Below, in pieces: positions 6,734-13,720 of a stretch of 25,876 nucleotides of DNA. The position numbers and the translations under genes are program-made. Position 1 is the stretch's first letter, and the number at the start of each line of letters is the position of its first letter. Location: the NCBI GenBank assembly GCA_937907585.1, contig CALCVH010000056.1, forward strand, positions 1 to 25,876. Direction: 5' to 3'. The notes below the pieces were generated by a model. The model saw nothing but the letters and a program-made list of their open reading frames with translations. It searched no databases and had not been told where the DNA came from. The DNA comes from an uncultured Bacillota bacterium. Lineage in GTDB: Bacteria; Bacillota_I; Bacilli_A; Izemoplasmatales; UBA1188.

Positions 6734-8035
6734 ATGATAAGAACATTGCCTGAACTTCATATTGAAGGATATAAGGAAATGTCTATTGTTAATGATCCAA
6801 TCGAATTCACTAAACCTAAAAGCGTATTTCTGCCTTTAGCGTTTCCAGGTCCAATGGAGTTAAAGAAAGAAATAGGAGATAGGATTAAACTAGGTGAAGT
6901 CGTTATGGAATCTAAAGGTAGATTTCCATATCCTGTATTATCCCCAGTAAGTGGTGTTATCAAAGGAAAAGTAAAGAAGTGGCATCCATCTAATAAAATG
7001 ATGGATATGTTAGAAATTGAAAATGATTTTCAAGATGAAATGGTTGACACTTTTAAAAATCTTGATCCTGATTCTATGACTAGAGAAGAACTAATAGATG
7101 TTATGAAAACATCTGGACTTGTCGGTATGGGTGGCGCAGGATTTCCTGCATACGCAAAATACGCTACTGATAAACCGGTTCAAGATGTTTTGATAAACCT
7201 TGCGGAATGTGAACCATTTATCACTTGTGACTATACAAGTGTTCTACATAATACTGAACTATTTATTTATGGATTTAAGTATTTGATGAAAGCCGCAGGT
7301 TGTAATCATGGAATGATTGCGATTAAAGATAAGGAAATGAATAAAAAGATTATTTCCAAATTGGAACCTCTCCTTGAAGACAATATGGAAATCAAACTAT
7401 TAAGAGATGTTTATCCAGCTGGATGGGAAAGATATACTGTTGAAACCACAACTAAAAGAACATATAAAGTTTTACCGATTGAAGCTGGCGTTATAGTATC
7501 AAACGCTACAACATGCATATCGTTCGCTAAAACATTAAAATATGGTTTCCCACCTGTTGAAAAATATATCACTATCACTGGCTCGGCCATGAAAGAACAA
7601 GGAAATGTTCTTTCTAGATGTGGTACACCTATTACAGATATCATTCCTCTTTTTGGTGGATTAATAGATGGATACAACCATAATACCACTCAGATTATTG
7701 CGGGCGGTCCAATGACTGGTAAATCTATGTATTTCTTAGATTTTGTGACTACTTTAACTTTAGGCGCAGTAATAATAAAAGAAAACAAGAATGAGACAAA
7801 GAAACAACCAGCTTGTCTCGGTTGTGGTAGATGTTCAAAGGGATGCCCATCATTCTTAACACCAGTAGAGATTAATAAAGCTTTAATGGTTGGTAATATT
7901 GAAGAATTAAAAGCTTTAGGCGCATCTAAATGCATTCAGTGTGGCTTATGTTCATTCGTTTGTCCATCTAGAATAGATTTAACTGCGCAAGTTGGCAAAG
8001 CTAAAGATTTATTAAGAAAGTTAGGAGCGAGGTAG
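6734..8035 (+). CDS. rnfC: Rnf complex subunit C (NADH-binding, 2x[4Fe-4S])
   Basis: RnfC is the peripheral subunit of the Rnf ferredoxin:NAD+ oxidoreductase, which couples electron flow between reduced ferredoxin and NAD+ to H+ or Na+ pumping. The 433-aa protein has the N-terminal barrel-sandwich segment (about 20-90), the flavin/NADH-binding Complex1_51K-like motif GLVGMGGAGFPAYAK (about 129-143), and two C-terminal [4Fe-4S] motifs: C361/C364/C367/C371 and C400/C403/C406/C410. It lacks the long repetitive C-terminal extension of proteobacterial RnfC, as is usual in Firmicutes. The ribosome-binding site is GCGAGGA, 7 nt upstream. It is the first gene of rnfCDGEAB, and rnfD starts 1 nt after its stop. 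Confidence 0.96.
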   Translation: MIRTLPELHIEGYKEMSIVNDPIEFTKPKSVFLPLAFPGPMELKKEIGDRIKLGEVVMESKGRFPYPVLSPVSGVIKGKVKKWHPSNKMMDMLEIENDFQDEMVDTFKNLDPDSMTREELIDVMKTSGLVGMGGAGFPAYAKYATDKPVQDVLINLAECEPFITCDYTSVLHNTELFIYGFKYLMKAAGCNHGMIAIKDKEMNKKIISKLEPLLEDNMEIKLLRDVYPAGWERYTVETTTKRTYKVLPIEAGVIVSNATTCISFAKTLKYGFPPVEKYITITGSAMKEQGNVLSRCGTPITDIIPLFGGLIDGYNHNTTQIIAGGPMTGKSMYFLDFVTTLTLGAVIIKENKNETKKQPACLGCGRCSKGCPSFLTPVEINKALMVGNIEELKALGASKCIQCGLCSFVCPSRIDLTAQVGKAKDLLRKLGAR

Positions 8036-8036
8036 T

Positions 8037-9194
8037 ATGGAAAAATATTTAGTAACGAACGCTCCTTATCTAAGAAGCGCAGATAATGGACAAACAACAG
8101 GAATTATAATGAGAGATTTATTTATAGGATTATGTCCTGTAATATTGTTCTCAATATATCAAAATGTGATTAGAGTATTTACTCTTCATACATATTCAAG
8201 CGTATTAGAAGCTATCTATCCACTAATCACTTTAATAGTAGCGCCTCTATTCTCTTTATTAGTAGAAACATTATGTCTATTTATAATGAAGAGAAAAGAA
8301 ATACATAGCTTTACTGATTTATTAATAGAAGCTAAAAATGGATTTGGCGCATTCCCTGGTCTATTTATAGTATTAATATCTCCTGTTTATTTAAAGATGT
8401 GGGTACTATTACTATCTATTGCGGTAGGTGTAGTTGTAGGAAAGATGTTGTTTGGTGGATTCGGACAAAACATCTTTAACCCCGCAATAATAGGTAGAGC
8501 GTTTATGGCTTTCTCATTCTCATCATTAATGTCTAAAAACTGTTTTAATGAGAATGTATCATCTTATCTATCAACAGGTAATACACTATATGACGCTCTA
8601 GCTGGCGCAACACCATTAACTAATTATTCAACTTTAACTGATATTAAGTTTAGTACTGTCGTATCACCATTTGGAAATATGTGGACGTATCTATTTGGAA
8701 CATATCCTGGAGCGCTTGGTGAAACATCAGTAATCGCTATACTTATTGGATTTATCTATTTAACTTTAAGAAGAACTATAGATTATAAAGTTCCACTAAT
8801 ATATATCGCTACAGTATTTGTGACCACATTCTTCGCAGGACTTAAATATGGTGGTGGTATATGGTATCCAACATTCCAAATATTAACTGGTGGATTATTC
8901 TTTGGCGCAGTCTATATGGCGACAGAACCTGTCACATCACCTAAAACAGATTTAGGTAGAGCGATGAACGCTTTGATGTTAGGTGTTCTAACAGTACTAT
9001 TTAGATTAATTGGTAATAATCCAGAAGGTGTCGCAACTGCGATTGTCACAATGAACATATTTGGATTATTAATTAATAAATATTGTGTAAAGATGAGAGT
9101 CGATGGTAAATTAACTAAAAATGAACTTCCTCAACTCATCATTTACATAGTAATATTCCTAGTCATATTCGTATATGACATAGTGATGATATAG
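8037..9194 (+). CDS. rnfD: Rnf complex subunit D (covalent-FMN membrane subunit)
   Basis: 385 aa and highly hydrophobic, with about 9-10 membrane helices. The covalent flavin attachment motif DALAGATPL places FMN on T192. GGFGQNIFNPAIIGRAF (about 140-156) is the RnfD/NqrB family signature. It carries electrons through the membrane together with RnfG, E and A. The protein is somewhat longer than many RnfD proteins (about 320-350 aa); the extra length lies in the loop after TM3 (about 160-200) and near the C-terminus. No ApbE flavin transferase gene is in the window, so it must be encoded elsewhere if T192 is flavinylated. Confidence 0.95.
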   Translation: MEKYLVTNAPYLRSADNGQTTGIIMRDLFIGLCPVILFSIYQNVIRVFTLHTYSSVLEAIYPLITLIVAPLFSLLVETLCLFIMKRKEIHSFTDLLIEAKNGFGAFPGLFIVLISPVYLKMWVLLLSIAVGVVVGKMLFGGFGQNIFNPAIIGRAFMAFSFSSLMSKNCFNENVSSYLSTGNTLYDALAGATPLTNYSTLTDIKFSTVVSPFGNMWTYLFGTYPGALGETSVIAILIGFIYLTLRRTIDYKVPLIYIATVFVTTFFAGLKYGGGIWYPTFQILTGGLFFGAVYMATEPVTSPKTDLGRAMNALMLGVLTVLFRLIGNNPEGVATAIVTMNIFGLLINKYCVKMRVDGKLTKNELPQLIIYIVIFLVIFVYDIVMI

Positions 9195-9207
9195 GAGGAC
9201 ATGTTAA

Positions 9208-9747
9208 ATGAAAAAGAATCTTATAACTGGCCTCGTCCTCGCATCATTCGCTTTAGTTTGTGCATTCCTATTATCTTTAGTTAATAGTTTCACAGCGAAA
9301 GTGATTGACGCTAGAAATAAAGAAACAATTAAAGAATCAATATCTTATGTTTGTCCTGAATATGGATCAAATAAAGAAGCTTATGAACTTGATGATTCGC
9401 TAGAACATTTAGAACAAAAAGAAGTTCAATCGATTTATCTAATTAAGGAAAAATCATCAGGTAAGATAAAATACGCTGTATATATTATTGATTCTCAAGG
9501 ATACGCTTCAACAATAAAAATGATGATAGCGGTAAATGAAAATCATCAAATTGAAGGATATACAGTTATATCTCAAGCAGAAACAAAAGGTGATATTACT
9601 GAGTATTCAGTTAATGACGGTTTCAATATGAAAAACAAATCTACTTTAGATGAATTTGAAAAACTTGCGGGAAGTTCATTCTCATCTAAAGCAGTAAGAA
9701 AATGTTTTAACATTGCGTTATATCTATCTTATGAGGACATTAAGTAG
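9208..9747 (+). CDS. rnfG: Rnf complex subunit G (FMN-binding domain)
   Basis: 179 aa: one N-terminal membrane helix (about 6-28) and an extracytoplasmic FMN-binding domain (about 90-170) with GYASTIKMMIAVN and the ETKG segment corresponding to the family's ETPG. RnfG normally carries FMN on Thr of an SGATxT/S motif placed by ApbE. Here the corresponding stretch is AGSSFS (154-159) followed by SKAV, so the acceptor position is Ser and the preceding Ala is also changed. Flavinylation may be on Ser157, weakened, or absent. A strong AGGAGGA ribosome-binding site precedes the start. The order D-G-E is canonical. Confidence 0.9.
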   Translation: MKKNLITGLVLASFALVCAFLLSLVNSFTAKVIDARNKETIKESISYVCPEYGSNKEAYELDDSLEHLEQKEVQSIYLIKEKSSGKIKYAVYIIDSQGYASTIKMMIAVNENHQIEGYTVISQAETKGDITEYSVNDGFNMKNKSTLDEFEKLAGSSFSSKAVRKCFNIALYLSYEDIK

Positions 9748-9755
9748 GTGATATT

Positions 9756-10463
9756 ATGAAAGAGAACTTTTTAAAAGGATTTTTTAAAGAAAACCCGCTA
9801 TTCGTATTATTGCTTGGGACATGTCCTGCACTTGCAGTAACCACATCTATTGAAAACGCATTAGGTATGGGTATTGCGTTTACATTCGTATTAGTATTAT
9901 CAAACGCATTAATCGCATTAATTAATTCATTTAAGAAATTAAAAGAATTAATCGCTCCAGTAAGAATTGCGGTATATATTGTGATTATCGCTAGTCTAGT
10001 TACAATTGTTGAAATGCTTATGGAAGCTTACCTTCCAGCGCTATATGATTCACTTGGAGTATTTGTATCACTAATCGTTGTTAACTGTATTGTTTTAGGA
10101 AGAGCTGAAGCTTACGCATCTAAACATACTGTTAAAGAATCGATTGTTGATGGTGTATCTATGGCACTAGGCTATACTATGGCTTTAATCATTATCTCTT
10201 TCGCTAGAGAACTTCTTGGAAGTGGAACAATAACTATTTGGGGTAAAGCTAAATTAGATTTAACTGGAGTTTATAGTGCGCTAGGTATTGAACCTATTTC
10301 ATTCTTCACATCTTCAGCTGGCGCTTTCTTAGTTTTAGGTATTATTCTAGGTATCATGCAAGCTATAAAGAACCATAAAGAAGAAAAGAATAAAGAAATA
10401 GCTAAACAAGAATCAATAAATAAGGTTCAAACTGCTAAACAAGTTAAGGAGGAGATTAAATAA
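9756..10463 (+). CDS. rnfE: Rnf complex subunit E
   Basis: Integral membrane subunit, 235 aa, with six helices and homologous to NqrD. Together with RnfA it holds a membrane-embedded [2Fe-2S] cluster. The two candidate ligands are present at the conserved places: C23 in LGTCPALAVT and C111 in VNCIVLGRAEA. The C-terminal 30 residues are a Lys/Glu/Gln-rich cytoplasmic tail. The last base of its TAA stop is the first base of the rnfA ATG (TAATG), and AAGGAGG just upstream is the rnfA ribosome-binding site. Confidence 0.95.
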   Translation: MKENFLKGFFKENPLFVLLLGTCPALAVTTSIENALGMGIAFTFVLVLSNALIALINSFKKLKELIAPVRIAVYIVIIASLVTIVEMLMEAYLPALYDSLGVFVSLIVVNCIVLGRAEAYASKHTVKESIVDGVSMALGYTMALIIISFARELLGSGTITIWGKAKLDLTGVYSALGIEPISFFTSSAGAFLVLGIILGIMQAIKNHKEEKNKEIAKQESINKVQTAKQVKEEIK

Positions 10464-11152
10464 TGACAATTAACGGAATCATTGTATTATTAGTATCATC
10501 TATCCTCCTAGAAAATGTACTACTTTCTCAGTTCCTAGGTGTATGTTCATTCTTAGGCGTATCTAAGAATAGAAAGAACGCAGTAGGAATGGGTATAGCA
10601 GTAGTTGCGGTAATATTCATTGCGACTATCGTAACTTGGTTAGTTTATAACTTTATATTAGTTAAATTTGATCTAGTATATCTAAAGACTATCATCTTTA
10701 TTCTAGTTATCGCATCGTTAGTTCAAATAATAGAAATAATAATAAAGAAATTTATTCCATCACTATATAAAGCATTAGGCATTTATTTACCTTTAATAAC
10801 TACCAACTGTGCTGTATTAGGAGTTGCGATAAAGGCTGTTCAAAATGATTTATCATTTGGCGCAATGTTAATTTATTCTTTAGGTTCAGGTTTAGGATAT
10901 TTACTAGTTATGTTTATATTCTCTACAATAAGAGAAGAACTAGAAAAAAGAAATGTTCCTAAAGCGATGAAAGGTATTCCAATTGCGTTAGTAGTCGCAT
11001 CAATCTTAGCGATCATATTCTCAAGATACGTAGGTATCGTTAAAGAAAATGATACAAAAGAATATGAACTACCTCCTCAAAACGCAAATGTAATAGTAAT
11101 GAATATACCTAGCGATGACTACCTAAATTCTTTTATTGGAGGCAATAAATAA
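10463..11152 (+). CDS. rnfA: Rnf complex subunit A (with extra C-terminal tail)
   Basis: 229 aa. Six-helix membrane protein homologous to NqrE, with the [2Fe-2S] ligand candidates C28 (LGVCSFLGVS) and C116 (TTNCAVLGVA) matching those in RnfE. Typical RnfA is about 190 aa and ends just after the last helix. Here about 35 polar residues follow (about 195-229, including NDTKEYELPPQNANV and SDDYLNSFIGGNK). The extension faces the side opposite or equal to the RnfB anchor depending on topology, which the sequence alone does not settle. Its stop overlaps the rnfB start by 1 nt (TAATG), with GGAGG upstream. Confidence 0.95.
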   Translation: MTINGIIVLLVSSILLENVLLSQFLGVCSFLGVSKNRKNAVGMGIAVVAVIFIATIVTWLVYNFILVKFDLVYLKTIIFILVIASLVQIIEIIIKKFIPSLYKALGIYLPLITTNCAVLGVAIKAVQNDLSFGAMLIYSLGSGLGYLLVMFIFSTIREELEKRNVPKAMKGIPIALVVASILAIIFSRYVGIVKENDTKEYELPPQNANVIVMNIPSDDYLNSFIGGNK

Positions 11153-11445
11153 TGAGCGAAGCAGTGAAAGGAATATTAATCGCAGTAGCGGTTATGGTGG
11201 TTTTAGGATTTGTTTTAGGTTTTATTGTTTCACTAGTATCCACTAAATTCAAAGTAGAAGAAGATGAAAGACAACAAGTAATCGCATCTCTTCTTCCAGG
11301 CGCAAACTGCGGCGCTTGTGGAAATCCAGGATGCGAAGCATACGCTAAAAAGATCTTTGATAAAGAATCTGATGGAAGCGCATGTACTGTAATAAAAGGC
11401 GAAGCAAAAGAAAAACTACTATCTTATATTAAAGAAAATCTGTAG
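11152..11445 (+). CDS. rnfB: Short Rnf subunit B: membrane anchor plus one Fe-S domain only
   Basis: 97 aa. Residues 7-29 are the N-terminal membrane helix. The RnfB-specific Fe-S domain follows, with C53, C56, C61 and C78 (LPGANCGACGNPGCEAYAKK). RnfB normally continues for 150-200 more residues with a ferredoxin-like domain of two or more [4Fe-4S] clusters that takes electrons from soluble ferredoxin. That whole part is missing, and no CxxCxxC-type coding is seen downstream in any frame. The end is not ragged: the TAG stop lies inside the left arm of a good operon terminator. The gene is therefore either a lineage-specific short RnfB or an old, cleaned-up truncation. Position, spacing and ribosome-binding site are those of a normal last rnf gene. 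Confidence 0.88.
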   Translation: MSEAVKGILIAVAVMVVLGFVLGFIVSLVSTKFKVEEDERQQVIASLLPGANCGACGNPGCEAYAKKIFDKESDGSACTVIKGEAKEKLLSYIKENL

Positions 11446-11478
11446 ATGGTTAACCCCATTTACAGTTTTTCTTTTATT
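11440..11478 (+). terminator. rnf operon terminator
   Basis: CTGTAGATGG (11440-11449) pairs with CCATTTACAG (11456-11465), one G-U pair included, followed by TTTTTCTTTTATTT. The left arm contains the rnfB stop codon. Confidence 0.9.
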
Positions 11479-11525
11479 TGGAAGCTCATATAGTAAAGAT
11501 TTCCTGGTGTAGAGGTAAAATATAT

Positions 11526-11554
11526 TTGACAAAGAGTAATACTTGTCATACAAT
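11526..11554 (+). promoter_or_regulatory. Promoter of tRNA-Lys
   Basis: TTGACA (11526-11531) and TACAAT (11549-11554) have a 17-bp spacer, one base off full consensus, and lie 18 bp before the mature tRNA. It is the strongest promoter in the window by sequence. Confidence 0.85.
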
Positions 11555-11572
11555 AATAAAGCAGCAAAAAAT

Positions 11573-11645
11573 GGACCTTTAGCTCAGTTGGTAGAGCAAC
11601 TGACTCTTAATCAGTGGGTCCACGGTTCGAGTCCGTGAAGGTCCA
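11573..11645 (+). tRNA. tRNA-Lys (anticodon CTT)
   Basis: A 73-nt cloverleaf. The acceptor GGACCTT (11573-11579) pairs with AAGGTCC (11638-11644) and the discriminator is A at 11645. The D-loop AGCTCAGTTGGTAGAGC is standard. The anticodon stem ACTGA/TCAGT encloses CTCTTAA with anticodon CTT at 11606-11608 (reads AAG). The T-arm contains GGTTCGAGTCC. CCA is not encoded. It has its own promoter and terminator. Confidence 0.98.
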
Positions 11646-11663
11646 CATTGTAAGCTGTGTGCG

Positions 11664-11690
11664 AACTCTCATTTGTAGAGTTTTTTATTT
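11664..11690 (+). terminator. Terminator of the tRNA-Lys transcript
   Basis: AACTCT (11664-11669) pairs with AGAGTT (11677-11682) around a 7-nt loop, followed by TTTTATTT. Confidence 0.8.
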
Positions 11691-11697
11691 TAAAAGG

Positions 11698-11754
11698 CGC
11701 TTTGATTTTTAAAGCGAAGATCCGCCAGGTGATGAGTGAGTGTCACCCTATAAT
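11698..11754 (+). promoter_or_regulatory. Structured leader/operator region before the DUF3791-type pair
   Basis: CGCTTT (11698-11703) pairs with AAAGCG (11711-11716), and GGTGA (11728-11732) pairs with TCACC (11743-11747). A TATAAT at 11749-11754 directly follows the second dyad, but no convincing -35 box is placed 16-18 bp before it. The second dyad covers the place where the -35 to spacer region would be, so it may be an operator on a regulated promoter. It matches no riboswitch class I recognise. Confidence 0.35.
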
Positions 11755-11792
11755 AAACACACTATAGTTTATAAAGGCTGAGGTACTATAAT

Positions 11793-12032
11793 ATGGATGA
11801 AAAATTTAACGCAATATTAAGTGTGATTCTAATACCTCAAGTTATTGATTTAATAATGAAAAATGAATCAATTGATGATATTGAAGCATTAAACACATTT
11901 TATAAATCTAAAACTTATGATTTGCTTTCAAATGAAGAAACAAAATTGTGGCACTATAGTCCTCTTATGCTTTACTCTATTTGGAAAAGCGAAACAGAGA
12001 CTGGAGATGTCATTTTACCAGAGGAACAATAA
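11793..12032 (+). CDS. Small protein of the DUF3791/DUF3990-type module, first component
   Basis: 79 aa and mostly helical. It has the features I associate with the small upstream partner of DUF3990/DUF3791 loci: an N-terminal helix, then LFYKSKTYDLLSNEET-like text (here NTFYKSKTYDLLSNEETKLW) and W-H-Y-S-P-L before a short acidic tail ending PEEQ. No catalytic motif is visible. In related loci it probably acts as an antitoxin or chaperone-like partner, but no biochemical function is established that I can name. The ribosome-binding site is GAGGT, 8 nt upstream of the ATG. The stop overlaps the next start (TAATG). The family assignment is from memory of conserved text, not from a search. Confidence 0.65.
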   Translation: MDEKFNAILSVILIPQVIDLIMKNESIDDIEALNTFYKSKTYDLLSNEETKLWHYSPLMLYSIWKSETETGDVILPEEQ

Positions 12033-12241
12033 TGAACAAAGAATTACCATTTATAGTTTTATGTATAGAAGAATATAAGAACCAGAAACATATGTCTGGT
12101 AAAGATGTTTTAGATTTATTTATGAAGTATTCAGTTATTGAATATATTAAATCTTTTTATGATGTACTACACACAACAGGAACAAGATATATAGTTAATG
12201 ATATTGATCTATATATTAAATCTCGTAAATCTATTAAATAA
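12032..12241 (+). CDS. DUF3791-family small protein
   Basis: 69 aa from the ATG at 12032, which is preceded by GAGGAA. A longer in-frame start at 11981 lies inside the upstream gene and has no ribosome-binding site. The text is that of DUF3791: FIVLCIEEYKNQKHMSGKDV, LDLFMKYSVIEYIKSFYDVL, HTTGTRYIVNDIDLYI. DUF3791 proteins usually flank a DUF3990 protein (a predicted ADP-ribosyltransferase-like effector). No such gene is present here: the two small genes abut directly. The pair may be the residue of a three-gene module, or a two-gene form. Translational coupling is indicated by the TAATG overlap. Confidence 0.8.
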   Translation: MNKELPFIVLCIEEYKNQKHMSGKDVLDLFMKYSVIEYIKSFYDVLHTTGTRYIVNDIDLYIKSRKSIK

Positions 12242-12274
12242 ATGCTACATTTAAAATAATTTTTTGTATAATAT

Positions 12275-12349
12275 ACATAAAAATCACACAAAAACACCAA
12301 ATTATGTGATTGTATTCACAGAATTGGCTAAAAAAGTGTGATTTTATGT
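12275..12349. repeat. Nested dyad with four TGTGA/TCACA half-sites upstream of the ATPase gene
   Basis: An outer inverted repeat is formed by ACATAAAAATCACAC (12275-12289) and GTGTGATTTTATGT (12336-12349), differing by one A. An inner dyad is formed by TGTGA (12305-12309), 6 bp, and TCACA (12316-12320). The four half-sites TCACA-N16-TGTGA-N6-TCACA-N16-TGTGA (12284-12341) share one centre at 12312.5. The right edge touches the -35 box of the ATPase promoter. A multi-site operator is the simplest reading. Confidence 0.65.
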
Positions 12350-12377
12350 TGAATATTGTTTTATTGTTAATTATAAT
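12349..12377 (+). promoter_or_regulatory. Promoter of the ATPase-Phd operon
   Basis: TTGAAT (12349-12354) and TATAAT (12372-12377) have a 17-bp spacer. The predicted start is near 12384, giving a leader of about 16 nt that contains GGTGATGG as a weak ribosome-binding site. Confidence 0.65.
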
Positions 12378-12399
12378 ATAGTAAAATGGTGATGGTTTT

Positions 12400-13707
12400 A
12401 TGGAAAGATTTATAATAGAAGATTTAAGAAAATGGAAAGACTCAAAAAGAAGAAAACCACTTATATTAAGAGGAGCTAGACAAGTTGGTAAGACTTGGAT
12501 ATTAGAGAAATTTGGTGAAGAATTTAATGATGGCTTTGTTGTTATTAATTTTGAGAAAGAGCCAGAATACGCTCAATTTTTTGAAAAATCTAAAGATGTA
12601 AAAAGAATCATAGAAAATTTATCATTTGCGACAAACAAAAAAATCACTACGAATACTCTAATTATTTTTGATGAAATCCAATCATGTCCGAACGCTTTAA
12701 ATTCTTTAAAATATTTTTGTGAAGATGCACCTGAATATTATGTGTGTTCTGCAGGTTCGCTTTTAGGATTAACTTTAACAGAAGGTTTTCCTGTTGGAAA
12801 AGTTGATTTTTTAGATATGTATCCAATGTGCTTTGAAGAGTTCTTACTAGCGTGTGGTGAAAACTCTTTAGTTGAATATATGAAGAATATTTCAAAGATT
12901 GAAAATATACCAAATGTTTTTCATGATAAATTAATTGAAAGACTTAAGATGTATTATATTATTGGAGGCATGCCAGAAGCGGTAAAAGCTTGGGTAGAAG
13001 ATAGTGATATTAAAGAAGCAGATAGAATTTTAATGTCTATTATAAATGCATATGAAAGTGATTTTGGGAAGCATACTCCACTATATGATGTTCCAAAAAT
13101 AAGATTAATATGGAATTCATTACCATCGCAATTAGCTAAAGAAAATAAAAAATTTCTATATAGTGCTGTAAAACAAGGAGCTAGAGCTAGAGAATATGAA
13201 AATGCATTAAATTGGTTAAAAAATGCTGATTTAATAATAAAAGTACCAAGGATTACAAAGCCTGCTCTACCTATAAAGTCATATGAAGACTTATCAGCAT
13301 TTAAAATATATATGAATGATGTGGGTCTGCTAAGAAAACACTCAAGTTTATCTACAACTTCATTTATAGAAGAAAATAGACTGTTTACAGAATTTAAAGG
13401 ATCACTAACTGAAAATTATATCTTAGAAAGTTTGATAAGACAATTTGAGGTTAAACCATATTATTGGTCAAATGGTTCTTATGAAGTAGATTATGTTGTT
13501 CAAATAGAAAATGATATATATCCTATTGAAGTTAAAGCAGGAATAAATGTTCAAGCCGCAAGTATAAAACATTATTTATCTACTTATCAAGACACAAAAA
13601 TTGGTATAAGATTTTCATTAAGAAATTTATCATTTGATGGAAAAATACTAAATGTTCCATTATATCTAGCAGATGAAATAGATAAGATAATAAAGTTAAT
13701 ATTATAA
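12400..13707 (+). CDS. AAA_14/DUF4143 ATPase
   Basis: 435 aa. The N-terminal AAA-type ATPase has Walker A GARQVGKT (25-32) and Walker B LIIFDE (87-92). The C-terminal DUF4143 part ends in a nuclease-like core: EVDYVV with D364, then IEVKAG with E377 and K379, resembling the D-ExK motif of PD-(D/E)XK folds. Members of this large family are scattered in gut bacteria and archaea, often in many copies, and no function has been firmly established. It forms an operon with the Phd-like gene 13 bp downstream. Ala codons here break a context rule kept by the core genes (see findings), which supports a foreign origin. Confidence 0.92.
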   Translation: MERFIIEDLRKWKDSKRRKPLILRGARQVGKTWILEKFGEEFNDGFVVINFEKEPEYAQFFEKSKDVKRIIENLSFATNKKITTNTLIIFDEIQSCPNALNSLKYFCEDAPEYYVCSAGSLLGLTLTEGFPVGKVDFLDMYPMCFEEFLLACGENSLVEYMKNISKIENIPNVFHDKLIERLKMYYIIGGMPEAVKAWVEDSDIKEADRILMSIINAYESDFGKHTPLYDVPKIRLIWNSLPSQLAKENKKFLYSAVKQGARAREYENALNWLKNADLIIKVPRITKPALPIKSYEDLSAFKIYMNDVGLLRKHSSLSTTSFIEENRLFTEFKGSLTENYILESLIRQFEVKPYYWSNGSYEVDYVVQIENDIYPIEVKAGINVQAASIKHYLSTYQDTKIGIRFSLRNLSFDGKILNVPLYLADEIDKIIKLIL

Positions 13708-13720
13708 AGGAATACTTATT

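Noticed and set aside
7411..7935. Minus-strand open frames inside rnfC
   Set aside because: They are shadows of a well-conserved plus-strand gene, with no ribosome-binding sites and no recognisable protein text.
11573..11645. tRNA-Lys 3' end as an attL site with a matching attR in the window
   Set aside because: No repeat of the tRNA 3' segment was found further right, and the only integrase-like gene is housekeeping xerC upstream of rnf.
11981..12031. Longer start for the DUF3791-family gene
   Set aside because: The extra 17 residues overlap the previous gene and do not resemble the family. The ATG at 12032 has GAGGAA at proper spacing and a TAATG overlap.
12305..12320. Calling the inner dyad a CRP binding site
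   Set aside because: It fits TGTGA-N6-TCACA, but a CRP-type regulator cannot be assumed in this lineage, and the four concentric half-sites suggest a locus-specific operator.
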